Shown here in pieces: positions 1 through 10,110 of a DNA stretch of 64,000 bases (positions are counted from its first letter, which is position 1; each line of letters starts with the position of its first letter). The position numbers and the translations under genes were made by a program. Below the pieces are notes generated by a model that was not told where the DNA came from, did not search any database, and saw only the letters and a list, made by a program, of their open reading frames with translations. Source of the stretch: Streptococcus pneumoniae (lineage in GTDB: Bacteria > Bacillota > Bacilli > Lactobacillales > Streptococcaceae); contig JBFDTN010000001.1 in the NCBI GenBank assembly GCA_040719455.1, forward strand, positions 1,645,501-1,709,500. Direction: 5' to 3'.

Positions 1-254
1 TTACACTTTGCTTCACCATTTGTTTACTGAGTTTTACGACTTTTTTGATAGGTGCTAGCCTCATTTGGGAGAGCTTTACCGTACTGCTTGCGACATCTAG
101 CAATGCCTTTGCCCTTGGTTTTGGTTTGGGCTTATTTGCCATAGGAGCTTCTCTCTTAACCTTTCTAGCTGCCTTTTACATCATCAAAGGGACAAAATGG
201 ACTCTTTTAAAAGTCATTCAAGGAATTAGCCAAAGAAGGAGGAAAGTAGCATGA
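1..254 (+). CDS. DUF1700-family membrane protein, C-terminal part (5' truncated by window)
   Basis: The reading frame is open from the first bases and ends at the TGA at 252-254, so only about the last 84 residues are present; the apparent TTG start at 45 is probably internal. The visible part has two hydrophobic segments (around GASLIWESFTVLLA and LGLFAIGASLLTFLAAFYII) and a basic tail ending QRRRKVA, as in the C-terminus of DUF1700/HAAS-domain membrane proteins. The stop overlaps the next start (ATGA), which indicates translational coupling with the DUF4097 gene. In Firmicutes this pair usually follows a PadR-type regulator, which would lie upstream of the window. Family assignment rests mainly on context. 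Confidence 0.6.
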   Translation, partial: TLCFTICLLSFTTFLIGASLIWESFTVLLATSSNAFALGFGLGLFAIGASLLTFLAAFYIIKGTKWTLLKVIQGISQRRRKVA

Positions 255-1318
255 AAAAATGGAAATCATTCGTATTTGGAGCAGGCTTGGCTTCCCTTGT
301 CCTTGGTATGGCGCTAAGCGCCATCGGCATTCGTAACGAGGGCTTTAAAGACATTGAGACAGCCTATGGAAAAGTGACCTTTACCGAGGATATTTCGGAA
401 AAAGAAAGCAAGACACTCAAAAAAGTCAGCGTGGACGTGGATACCCAGCATGTCCTCATCATTCCTTCCCTCGATAATCAAATCCATATCCGCTATTTTG
501 TAGCCGATAAACAAAAAGATAAGATTCGTCATACGTTAAAAGACGGCACACTCTCGATTCATGAGCAGAATCACCATGATTCCCATCTCGAACTCTCAAG
601 TGGCTTTGCGCCTTTGGTCAGCTTTATCCAACATAATCAACGTAATGCCTATAATGTCTACATCGAAGTTCCAGAAGGACTTGCCCTTAATGAGGTGAAA
701 GCCACTGTTCTCCAAGGAGATATCAAAATCGGTGACATTAGTAGCCAGACAGTGTTCGCAAATAGCGATTTTGGCAATGTCAATCTTGAACAGACAAACT
801 TCAAAAAAGGAGAGTTCAAGGTCAATCAGGGGATCATTGGGCTAAATCAATTAGCACTTGAACAGGTCACCATCAAATCCAGTGGTCAGCTAAACATCTT
901 TAAGAGTAACCTCTCAAAGACTGATATTACAGGCGAAGATGGACCTGTCTTTATCCAGCAAAGCAATCTACTTGAGAGCAAAGTCACCAATCCAGATGAC
1001 ACGATAGCCATGTTCAAAGGGCAACTGACAAGCAGTCAATTTAAGACAACAACGGGCGATATCAACTTCTCTCACACAAGTTTCACGGGAAACAATACCG
1101 CAACCACTCAAGATGGCAAGACTCAAATGAGACTCAACCAAAAAGAACTCAATCACCTTCACCTCTTTGCTCAGACCAAACAAGGAGAGCTCACCTCTGA
1201 CTTTGACGGCAAACAATCCACCCAAACCTACGAACACCAGGTAGAACCGTCAGGAAATAACATCACTCTCACCTCTGACACAGGAGACATTGAAATCCTA
1301 AATAATCCATATGGATAA
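251..1318 (+). CDS. DUF4097-family beta-strand repeat protein
   Basis: 355 residues. An N-terminal hydrophobic segment (about residues 7-27) would anchor or export it; the rest is a long stretch of short beta-strand-like repeats rich in D, G, S and T, ending SDTGDIEILNNPYG. This is the pattern of DUF4097 proteins, which form right-handed beta-helix-like surface domains. The start overlaps the upstream DUF1700 stop, so the two are one operon. Proteins of this pair are found in envelope-stress loci; the molecular role is not known, and nothing catalytic is visible. Confidence 0.75.
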   Translation: MKKWKSFVFGAGLASLVLGMALSAIGIRNEGFKDIETAYGKVTFTEDISEKESKTLKKVSVDVDTQHVLIIPSLDNQIHIRYFVADKQKDKIRHTLKDGTLSIHEQNHHDSHLELSSGFAPLVSFIQHNQRNAYNVYIEVPEGLALNEVKATVLQGDIKIGDISSQTVFANSDFGNVNLEQTNFKKGEFKVNQGIIGLNQLALEQVTIKSSGQLNIFKSNLSKTDITGEDGPVFIQQSNLLESKVTNPDDTIAMFKGQLTSSQFKTTTGDINFSHTSFTGNNTATTQDGKTQMRLNQKELNHLHLFAQTKQGELTSDFDGKQSTQTYEHQVEPSGNNITLTSDTGDIEILNNPYG

Positions 1319-1323
1319 CTCAT

Positions 1324-1360
1324 AAAAATAAGACTGAGCATCTACTCAGTCTTATTTTTT
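1324..1360. terminator. Bidirectional intrinsic terminator
   Basis: Stem AATAAGACTGAG / CTCAGTCTTATT around a 6-base loop, with a T-run at the + end and an A-run at the left that becomes a T-run on the - strand. It serves the DUF4097 gene and the convergent GFA remnant. Confidence 0.85.
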
Positions 1361-1719
1361 ATATCTCTTCTAGCCAAGGAAGAACTTCCTCATCATGAAT
1401 GTGTTTTCTCGCTAACGAACTGAGATCTTGGTCGCAGCCATCTATCGTTCCCAACTTCAACATCAACTTATGTGGCATATCGTCTTTGATATGATAGAGT
1501 TGGCTATGGCAGGTTTTGCAATAATAGCGCTTTTTCCCTGGTGATGATTCGTAGATCACTAATGACTCTTGACCAGATAGCAAGGTAAAGCTAGACAAGT
1601 CCACCACCGAATTTGCCGAAAAAGCTGTTGCACTAGCTTTTCTGCAAAAAGACAATAGGAAATGTAAGCTCTGTGACTTCATAGCTCACCTCACGGCACA
1701 AACACGAACCTGTAATCAT
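1359..1719 (-). pseudogene. GFA-family (CENP-V fold) gene, frameshifted remnant
   Basis: From the ATG at 1719, behind the ribosome binding site AAGGAGGAG, one frame reads MITGSCLCREVSYEV, the standard N-terminus of glutathione-dependent formaldehyde-activating enzyme (GFA)-like proteins with its first Cys pair. A different frame then continues as FCRKASATAFSANSVV...YYCKTCHSQLYH, the middle and C-terminal zinc-binding part of the same family. The join lacks the usual spacer and the CxCxxC context, so a small deletion has shifted the frame. The 107-codon open frame at 1359-1682 is only the second half. A functional protein is unlikely. Confidence 0.7.
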
Positions 1720-1778
1720 CAAATGACTCCTCCTTATACGAAAAATCAAGGTCGCTTGTTAGTCGAACTTGACTACTT

Positions 1779-4540
<2,762 letters not shown>

Positions 4541-4544
<4 letters not shown>

Positions 4545-6091
4545 CGGTTGTTTACCTCGTTAATCAAGCCTTTAATGTCAATCTTGCCATTTGGCGTCAA
4601 AGGAAGACTCTCACGGTAGAGGAATTTAGATGGCATCATATAAGACATCATGATGTCTTCCAAATCTTCTTTAATAGCCTTGGTAATATCGATGTCGCGT
4701 TCAAACTGCTCGCGCACCCCTTCTTTTAAGATGACATAGGCCAGAAGATTTTGCACCTTGTGGTCCTTGTTGTAGCGCGGAACGGCAACTGCTGACTTGA
4801 TATACTGCGATTTATTGAGGTTTTGGGAAACATCTTCAAGCTCAATGCGGTAGCCGTTAAACTTGATTTGGAAGTCCATCCGACCACCGTATAAAAGCAG
4901 ACCATCTGGGGTCATTGAGCCCACATCCCCTGTATGATAGGCTGGTAGTCCTTCAAATTCAAAGAAGGCTTCGGCAGTCTTTTCAGGATTGTTCATATAG
5001 CCTTTTGAAACGGCTGGCCCTGAGACGATAATTTCTCCCTGCTCACCAAATGGTAGTTTATTGCCTGCCTCATCGATGATAAAGGTTGGCGAATCGTCCT
5101 TGGTATAGCCGATTGGTAAGCGTTTGAGGGTTGCTAACATCTCATCTGTTACTGCTACTGCCGACAAAGCAACGGTTGCTTCAGTCGGTCCATAGGCATT
5201 GATAATCCGTGCATGCGGGAAACGGTCGCGGAGTTTCTGAGCGGTTTTCACCGTCAATTCCTCACCGTCAAAGTAGAAATGCGTAATCTGTGGCATTTTT
5301 TCTGCATTGAAATCCTCAGACAGCATCGCCAAGTCCGCAAAAGATGGCGTTGAGGTCCAAATGGCAATCGGCAAATCTAAGATGGTCGCAAATAATTGCT
5401 TGAAATCCTGCGCCATGCTGCTTGGTAGGGCAAAAAGAGTTCCACCTAGAGCCAGGGTTGGGGCCCAATACATGACGGACAAGTCAAAAGAATAGGGAGG
5501 CTGAGCCAGCATCTGGGGTTGGCTTGGCGTCGCAAATTCCTTGTCTGTAATCATCCAGTTGGTAAAGCTGAGCAGGTTGTCATGAGAAATTTGCACCCCT
5601 TTTGGCTTACCTGTTGTTCCAGAGGTGAAAATGATGTAGTAATTGTCATCTCCCTTGACCGAATGCGTGATGTCATAAGCCGTTTTTTGTGCGAAGATGT
5701 CCTTGACTTCTGCCAAACTCATCTTAGGCGTCGCCACATCCAATGGGAAATCCGCAATCCCGATAATCAGGCTAGGCTCTGCGACCTCTAAAATAGCAGA
5801 CACGCGCTCCAAGGCAGAGTGGCTGTCAATCGGAATATAGGCATGGCCGGACTTGGTCAAAGCGACAAAGGTCGCAAGCATTTCATACTCTTGTCCGCCA
5901 AAGACGACGACAGGAGATTTTGCAGGCAAGCCAAGGCTGTCAATCTTTGCAGCTAGGCTATCTGAATCTTCCTTCAAATCACGATAAGTATGGACTTCTC
6001 CCAAGATATTATAGACAGGAAAATCTGGCTGAATCGCCGCATACTGCTCAATCGTTTCAATCATATCCTTAATCATTAACTGTGTCACCAT
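4541..6091 (-). CDS. dltA: D-alanine--poly(phosphoribitol) ligase subunit 1 (adenylating enzyme)
   Basis: 516 residues from ATG 6091. Adenylate-forming enzyme: [11 protein letters not shown] (P-loop, about 155-165), NAYGPTEA (A5), YHTGDVG (A7), and the C-terminal catalytic lysine in NGKIDIK. It activates D-alanine with ATP and loads it on DltC in the cytoplasm. The start is uncertain: ATG 6091 is only one base from GAGGTG, GTG 6088 has better spacing, and ATG 6076 gives a protein beginning [11 protein letters not shown], which is closer to related DltA N-termini. The dltX stop is 6 bases upstream. Confidence 0.97.
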
Positions 6092-6097
6092 TCACCT

Positions 6098-6232
6098 CTA
6101 AAATTCATTATAAATAAAGCCACCTTGCCCTTGTCCAAGATAGGAAAAAAAGTACAGGAGGCCCAGAAAAATTACAAAATACAACAAGGTCTGCCCTAAA
6201 AATTTATATACGGTTGGATGTTTCTTCATCAT
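6098..6232 (-). CDS. dltX: Teichoic acid D-Ala incorporation-associated protein DltX (44 aa)
   Basis: Short gene directly upstream of dltA. It begins MMKKHPTVYKFLGQ, has one membrane segment (about residues 14-31), and ends with GQGQGGFIYNEF. The single membrane span and the FIYNEF C-terminus are the family signature. DltX is a small membrane partner of the D-alanylation machinery; the conserved C-terminus is thought to act on the extracellular side with DltD. It is the first gene of the operon, 6 bases from dltA. Either of two adjacent ATGs (6232 or 6229) could be used. Confidence 0.93.
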   Translation of the reverse strand: MMKKHPTVYKFLGQTLLYFVIFLGLLYFFSYLGQGQGGFIYNEF

Positions 6233-6263
6233 TTATTCACTCTTTTGTTAGAATATCTAACCT

Positions 6264-6293
6264 ATTTTACCATTTTCTAGGGCAAATATTCAA
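6264..6293 (-). promoter_or_regulatory. Predicted dlt operon promoter
   Basis: On the - strand: -35 TTGAAT (6288-6293), 18-base spacer, -10 TAAAAT (6264-6269). An interrupted palindrome GTTAGA-ATA-TCTAAC (6247-6261) lies just downstream, between the -10 and dltX, and could be an operator or a 5' hairpin. Confidence 0.6.
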
Positions 6294-6341
6294 TATAAAA
6301 CTTTTTAAAATAGCAATTCCATAGGCAAAGCTGAAAAAACC

Positions 6342-6370
6342 TTGCTTTTCCTTTTTAAAAAGAGTATAAT
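6342..6370 (+). promoter_or_regulatory. Predicted promoter of the S66 peptidase-immunity operon
   Basis: -35 TTGCTT (6342-6347), 17-base spacer, perfect -10 TATAAT (6365-6370), followed by the strong RBS AAAGGAGGT ahead of ATG 6397. Confidence 0.8.
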
Positions 6371-6396
6371 GGTCAGAAATCAAAGGAGGTCCTATT

Positions 6397-7350
6397 ATGA
6401 AAAAACTCAGTAAAAATGCCCACATCCGTGTCCTTAGCCCATCATCATCGATTGAACACATCGGTGGATTCGATGCCAATCGTGCTGCCAAGGATCGTTT
6501 GGAAGCTCTTGGTTTTCAGCTCTCCTTTTCAAGCCACTACGATGAACATGATCTGCTAGACTCCGCCAGTATCGAAAGCCGTGTAGCAGACTTACACGAA
6601 GCCTTTTTAGATGATAGTGTGGATATGATTTTAGCTACAATTGGTGGCTTTAACTGCAATGAACTCTTGCCTTATCTAGACTATGACTTGATTAAAAATC
6701 ACCCTAAGCTTTTTTGTGGCTACTCAGACACGACGGCTCTCCTCAATGCCATCTATGCCAAAACAGGGTTAAAAACCTATATGGGGCCGTCCTATTCTAG
6801 CTTTAAAATGGAAGCCCTCCAAGACTATCAGACAGAAAGTTGGCTCAAAGCCCTGACCCAGACATCCTATGACTTGACCCCAAGCAAAGAATGGGGGAGC
6901 AACGCTTGGTATCTGCCGGATGCGGAGATGATTTTCCACAAGACCGAGTGGAAGGTCTATAACCACGGACAAGCCAAGGCAACGGCTCTAGGGGGCAATT
7001 TATCGACCTTCTCACTTCTACGTGGCACGCCTTATGCACCGCAAAACAAGGACTACATTCTCTTTTTAGAAGAGGCCGAAGAAGATGATTATTTCAACTT
7101 CGATCGTGCGCTAGCGGCGCTTCTTCAAGCCTATCCAGAACCAAAGGCAGTTCTCATTGGGCGGTTTCCAAAAGAATGTGAAATGACAGAAGAACTTCTT
7201 CTTTATATCCTAGACAAATACCCTGTCCTAAAGACGATTCCAGTCATCTATGATATGGACTTCGCCCACACCCAGCCTCTCTTTACAGTCACAATCGGGG
7301 CAACCGTTAGCCTTGATACCAAGACCATGACCGTCCATGTAGAGGAGTGA
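6397..7350 (+). CDS. S66-family peptidase (LD-carboxypeptidase / MccF-like)
   Basis: 317 residues. The nucleophile is Ser110 in the elbow FCGYSDTTALL; the Glu is in the FLEEAEED region (about 224-229) and the His is His291 in DFAHTQPLFT, completing the Ser-Glu-His triad of family S66. Members cut the L,D bond of muropeptide tetrapeptides (LdcA) or detoxify microcin C-type compounds (MccF). The N-terminal SPSSSIEHIGG resembles the MccF-like branch, so a self-immunity or detoxification role is possible. It is followed 5 bases later by a bacteriocin immunity gene, probably co-transcribed. Confidence 0.85.
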   Translation: MKKLSKNAHIRVLSPSSSIEHIGGFDANRAAKDRLEALGFQLSFSSHYDEHDLLDSASIESRVADLHEAFLDDSVDMILATIGGFNCNELLPYLDYDLIKNHPKLFCGYSDTTALLNAIYAKTGLKTYMGPSYSSFKMEALQDYQTESWLKALTQTSYDLTPSKEWGSNAWYLPDAEMIFHKTEWKVYNHGQAKATALGGNLSTFSLLRGTPYAPQNKDYILFLEEAEEDDYFNFDRALAALLQAYPEPKAVLIGRFPKECEMTEELLLYILDKYPVLKTIPVIYDMDFAHTQPLFTVTIGATVSLDTKTMTVHVEE

Positions 7351-7354
7351 GAGT

Positions 7355-7663
7355 ATGAGTGAAAACGATATTCTTACCGAAACCTATAACCTGATTCTCA
7401 ATCCTACGATTACCGAGGCAGAACGTGCCATTTTGCGCCGATTCAAGGACCAAGTCTGCCCAAATAAGGACATGACCCCACTCATCACTCACTTGGCAGA
7501 AGACCTGCGAAAACTCGCCGTGAAAAATATCAGCCAGCAAACTCACCTCTCAAAAGAAGTCGCTGAACTCTATCAGAAAATTGCCTATACTGCAAAACAG
7601 AACCAAGAAATGGGACGAGGCTTAAGCAGTCTTGGAGTGACTTTAAGTGGACTTAGATTTTAG
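7355..7663 (+). CDS. Bacteriocin immunity protein (enterocin A immunity type)
   Basis: 102 residues, no signal or membrane segment, mostly helical. The pattern (N-terminal LTETYNLILNP, then EVAELYQKIA and a C-terminal GLSSLGVTLSGL) fits the four-helix EntA-immunity family, which protects cells from class II bacteriocins at the mannose PTS. No bacteriocin with a double-glycine leader is encoded beside it, so this is probably an orphan immunity gene against foreign peptides. It starts 5 bases after the S66 peptidase stop. Confidence 0.75.
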   Translation: MSENDILTETYNLILNPTITEAERAILRRFKDQVCPNKDMTPLITHLAEDLRKLAVKNISQQTHLSKEVAELYQKIAYTAKQNQEMGRGLSSLGVTLSGLRF

Positions 7664-7715
7664 CAAAACAAGTTAAAAAGCATAAATATCTATATCTTCC
7701 TAACTCTATTTTCAA

Positions 7716-7784
7716 ACAAAAAAGCACTGTATCCTATCTCTGCTCCAATAGTAAGCCGAGACAAAATACAGTTCTTTTAATTTT
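7716..7784. terminator. Probable convergent terminator
   Basis: Imperfect stem pairing AAAAAGCACTGTAT with ATACAGTTCTTTT, with an inner TCTC/GAGA pair, between the immunity gene (+) and the 129-aa gene (-). U-rich on either strand. Confidence 0.5.
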
Positions 7785-7791
7785 TCTCACT

Positions 7792-8181
7792 TTACAAACC
7801 AAAATGTTGTTTAATAGCTGCCTTTGCTTCTCTGACGGTCGTACTATCTTCCCCATCTAGGCTCTCATCAACACCAGGAACATCTAACATACCGGTACTC
7901 AACAGTTCCCCCGAAGAATCAACTGAAGACCAAACACCTTCTCCGTTAGAAAAGATACAATCATTATCATCCAGAACTGAAAAATACTGATCCACCATCT
8001 CAGCGCTAGGAGCTACCCCATCTTTTTGAGCCGTTTCTTCAAACTGTTGGATAAGATTCGAAACCGTATAGTTTTCAGTTTCAGGCTCTTGTACACTAAC
8101 ATTCGCCTGAGCGTAATGCGCATAGCAACCTATCCCTAGAGCTATTAGAGCTACTATACAAATTTTTTTCTTCATTGTCAC
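7792..8181 (-). CDS. Small secreted protein of unknown function
   Basis: 129 residues, not recognised. The N-terminus is a signal peptide (MTMKKKICIVALIALGIGC, probable cleavage after AHYAQA near residue 26). The mature part is acidic (many D and E), with no cysteine pair or enzymatic motif, and ends EAKAAIKQHFGL. It lies 5 bases after the stop of the broken 230-codon gene and is presumably the last gene of the peptide-regulator operon. There is no lipobox, so it is released or cell-associated. It could be a toxin partner, an immunity protein or a surface factor. Confidence 0.6.
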   Translation of the reverse strand: MTMKKKICIVALIALGIGCYAHYAQANVSVQEPETENYTVSNLIQQFEETAQKDGVAPSAEMVDQYFSVLDDNDCIFSNGEGVWSSVDSSGELLSTGMLDVPGVDESLDGEDSTTVREAKAAIKQHFGL

Positions 8182-8186
8182 ACCTC

Positions 8187-8876
8187 CTAGTCTATATTAT
8201 CCACAACATATTGAGAATTATAGGCAGGATTGTAGGAATAATACATCATACCTCCTTCATGGGTCAGTATCAATGTACGTTGACCTTGATTAATTAGATA
8301 TCCATCCCATCTAATTTCACCACGCTGTTCTCTATCATAAGTAGCAATTGCTTGATTTTTAGAACCTACTATACCGGAATCTCCAACTGAGGTCCAATAC
8401 AAGTAGTCTCCTGTTTCTGGTGCGGGTTTAAAAATCAACCCAGCAAATCGCCAACCTGAGCCACTAAAATATTTAGAAATATAACGCTTTCCTGCCCCTA
8501 AAGTTCGAGACCATGCTCCATAAGGATCTGGTTCTCAGTTATTTCCAATAGCTACCAACTCTGATCCTGCTAGTAAATCTGAATTAAGATTTTGTTCCTT
8601 AACTTCTTTAGCTGTCATAACGACACCTTGATTTTCAGTAACTTCTTCCTCACTGAAATCAGATGAGCCGTCTCGATTAATAATAACACCACCTTCTGGC
8701 AATGCAATGACAGATTGATTATCTGGGATTTCATCAATAGTTTCTGGAATATACTTGTCGCTAGTCTTATTTAACTCAGCCGCATATACAGATTGAATAC
8801 TAAAAACAGGCAGTAAAAATGAAATAGAAAGTGTAGTTACTGCAAGTAGACTAACTAATTTATGTTTAAATTTCAT
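8187..8876 (-). pseudogene. Secreted protein gene interrupted by an in-frame TGA
   Basis: Two open stretches (8535-8876 and 8187-8438) are in the same frame and are separated by one TGA at 8535-8537. Read through, they form one protein of about 230 residues: a signal peptide (ending QSVYA near residue 32), an acidic linker, then a C-terminal domain rich in aromatic and glycine residues (EPDPYGAWSR, KYFSGSGWRFAG, DYLYWTSVGDSG, MMYYSYNPAYNSQYV). The context GNN-stop-EPDPYGAW suggests a TGG Trp or CGA Arg codon was lost. I do not recognise the domain. RBS AGGAG precedes ATG 8876. It is either a nonsense mutant or, if the base is a sequencing error, an intact gene. Confidence 0.65.
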
Positions 8877-8985
8877 GATGTTTTCTCCTAATATTTAAAA
8901 TTATAAATTGATAGTCTTTTTTATATCTACTGATGAAATACTTGTTATATTCCTTCAAAAAAACATGGTAACCAGCCTCCTTTCT

Positions 8986-9030
8986 CTATATTAAAACTAA
9001 TATATTCATGGCGTCTTCATCTATGTACAT
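8986..9030 (-). CDS. Possible 14-codon ORF in the peptide operon
   Basis: ATG at 9030 behind GAGAGGTG, encoding MYIDEDAMNILVLI and then TAG. It sits 32 bases after the WxW peptide gene. A further strong RBS (AAAGGAGG) about 25 bases downstream leads to an ATG that stops after three codons in a run of seven T. These may be leader peptides or decayed small genes. Weak evidence. Confidence 0.25.
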   Translation of the reverse strand: MYIDEDAMNILVLI

Positions 9031-9062
9031 CGGACTCACCTCTCTTATCTTTCCTATAACCT

Positions 9063-9143
9063 CTAAAGCCACCACCATTCCCATGGGATAAGGGATAGAA
9101 GCCCTAGCAAACTAAACAACTTAAACAAAGTTTTTTGTTTCAT
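9063..9143 (-). CDS. Putative Rgg-cognate signalling peptide with a WxW motif (26 aa)
   Basis: A 26-codon gene divergent from the Rgg regulator. It starts MKQKTLFK, has a hydrophobic middle (LFSLLGLLSL) and ends IPWEWWWL. It has a good RBS (AAGGAGG, 7 bases before ATG). A charged start, a hydrophobic body and a Trp-rich C-terminus are the design of short pheromone precursors (ComS, SHP, and the pneumococcal RtgS type with a Trp-X-Trp motif), which are exported, trimmed, re-imported by the Ami oligopeptide permease and bound by an Rgg/ComR protein. The mature pheromone would be the last 7-9 residues. This is inference from architecture and position. Confidence 0.7.
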   Translation of the reverse strand: MKQKTLFKLFSLLGLLSLIPWEWWWL

Positions 9144-9168
9144 CTGCGTGCCTCCTTTTTATTTTATG

Positions 9169-9178
9169 ATATAATAAA
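9169..9178. promoter_or_regulatory. Overlapping divergent -10 region of rgg and the peptide gene
   Basis: On the + strand TATAAT is at 9170-9175, upstream of the rgg start at 9237. On the - strand TATTAT overlaps the same bases, upstream of the peptide RBS. The two promoters therefore compete or are co-regulated. Confidence 0.5.
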
Positions 9179-9194
9179 ATATAGATAAATGTTT

Positions 9195-9208
9195 AAAGTG
9201 TCCACTTT
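9195..9208. promoter_or_regulatory. Candidate Rgg operator, 14-bp palindrome
   Basis: AAAGTG-TC-CACTTT is a 6+6 inverted repeat with a 2-base centre. It lies about 17 bases upstream of the - strand -10 of the peptide gene, so it overlaps the -35 position, where Rgg/ComR boxes lie. It is also within the untranslated start of the rgg transcript. Confidence 0.5.
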
Positions 9209-9236
9209 TTTCACATCAAAAAAGGAGGTGCTCTCT

Positions 9237-10088
9237 ATGCGCTGGGATATTGGTTCTATTTATAAGTCGATTCGCACTTCTAAGGGGCTTACCCAAAAGG
9301 AGGTTTGCGCTGACAGGCTTTCTCGCTCAAATCTCGCTAAGTTCGAAAGTAATCGCTCCATACCAAGCTACGAAACCATGGAGTTCTTGCTGCGGCAGCT
9401 CGATATGACCTTTGAAGAGTTTGACTATATCTGCCATTTCTATCAACCAAGCGAACGGCAAGCGATTGTCAATCGTGTCTTAAACTATACCTCATCAGTT
9501 GACAATGATGAATTGCAAACTCTAAAAAACCTTTGCCAAGACTATCTCAAACGAGAAAAGAACGATATTCCTATCCAAAATATTCTCCGTAAAGCTAAGA
9601 TTGTATTAGAAGTTAGGCAACACTCCTTTAGCTCAAGAGCACAAGAGTTAGCAAATACTGCTTGGAAAGAACTCGAAAAACGCGATGTCTGGTATGCTAG
9701 CGACATCCACCAGATAGGCTCCATTTTGTTTTTCTTTCCCATTGATACCGTCCAAATCATCGCAGATAGAATCCTCCTCAATTTGGAAAAATACAAGGAC
9801 TATACAAATGTCAAATCCATGAAAACCAGTCTCTTTCTCAATCTAGCCTCTATCTTTTTCTCCCATCACAGGCTACAAGAATGTGAAAAGGTCGCAAGCC
9901 TAGCTCTTGAGAGCGCTAAGGAGCAGAAACGCTATGACCAGCTAGGGCTAGCACAAGTCCTGCTTGGTCTCTGTAAAGACCAGCTAGACTTGATTGACAA
10001 AGGCAGGCAAATTCTTGAGCTGACAGGAGAGACGACCTTACTCGCCCAATTTCAACAGCAAATCTCTGAGCACCATAAAAAGAGCTGA
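9237..10088 (+). CDS. Rgg/GadR/MutR-family transcriptional regulator
   Basis: 283 residues from ATG 9237, chosen because AAAGGAGGTG lies 7 bases upstream; the frame is open to 9189 but without a better start. An N-terminal XRE helix-turn-helix (about residues 5-60, with TQKEVCADRLSRSNLAKFESNRSIPS) is followed by a helical TPR-like domain that binds peptide in Rgg proteins. The divergent 26-codon peptide gene and the operon behind it are the probable targets. The stop codon lies inside the terminator stem. Rgg membership is clear; pairing with the peptide is inferred. Confidence 0.85.
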   Translation: MRWDIGSIYKSIRTSKGLTQKEVCADRLSRSNLAKFESNRSIPSYETMEFLLRQLDMTFEEFDYICHFYQPSERQAIVNRVLNYTSSVDNDELQTLKNLCQDYLKREKNDIPIQNILRKAKIVLEVRQHSFSSRAQELANTAWKELEKRDVWYASDIHQIGSILFFFPIDTVQIIADRILLNLEKYKDYTNVKSMKTSLFLNLASIFFSHHRLQECEKVASLALESAKEQKRYDQLGLAQVLLGLCKDQLDLIDKGRQILELTGETTLLAQFQQQISEHHKKS

Positions 10089-10102
10089 TTTCAGCTCTTT
10101 TT
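10077..10102. terminator. Terminator of rgg, formerly shared with the convergent yhgE-like gene
   Basis: Perfect 12-bp stem AAAAAGAGCTGA / TCAGCTCTTTTT containing the rgg stop codon, with a T-run. Before the IS30 insertion 8 bases downstream, the A-rich left arm would have served the convergent gene that now ends at 11280. Confidence 0.85.
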
Positions 10103-10110
10103 ATGATTTG
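10096..10110 (+). repeat. Target-site duplication of the IS30 element, left copy
   Basis: TCTTTTTATGATTTG directly abuts the left end of the element. The right copy, TCTTTTTATGATTTT at 11275-11289, differs only in its last base. Confidence 0.7.

Noticed and set aside
1359-1682. Intact 107-residue GFA-like protein
   Set aside because: It lacks the first zinc-binding half, which is present upstream in another frame; treated as a pseudogene.
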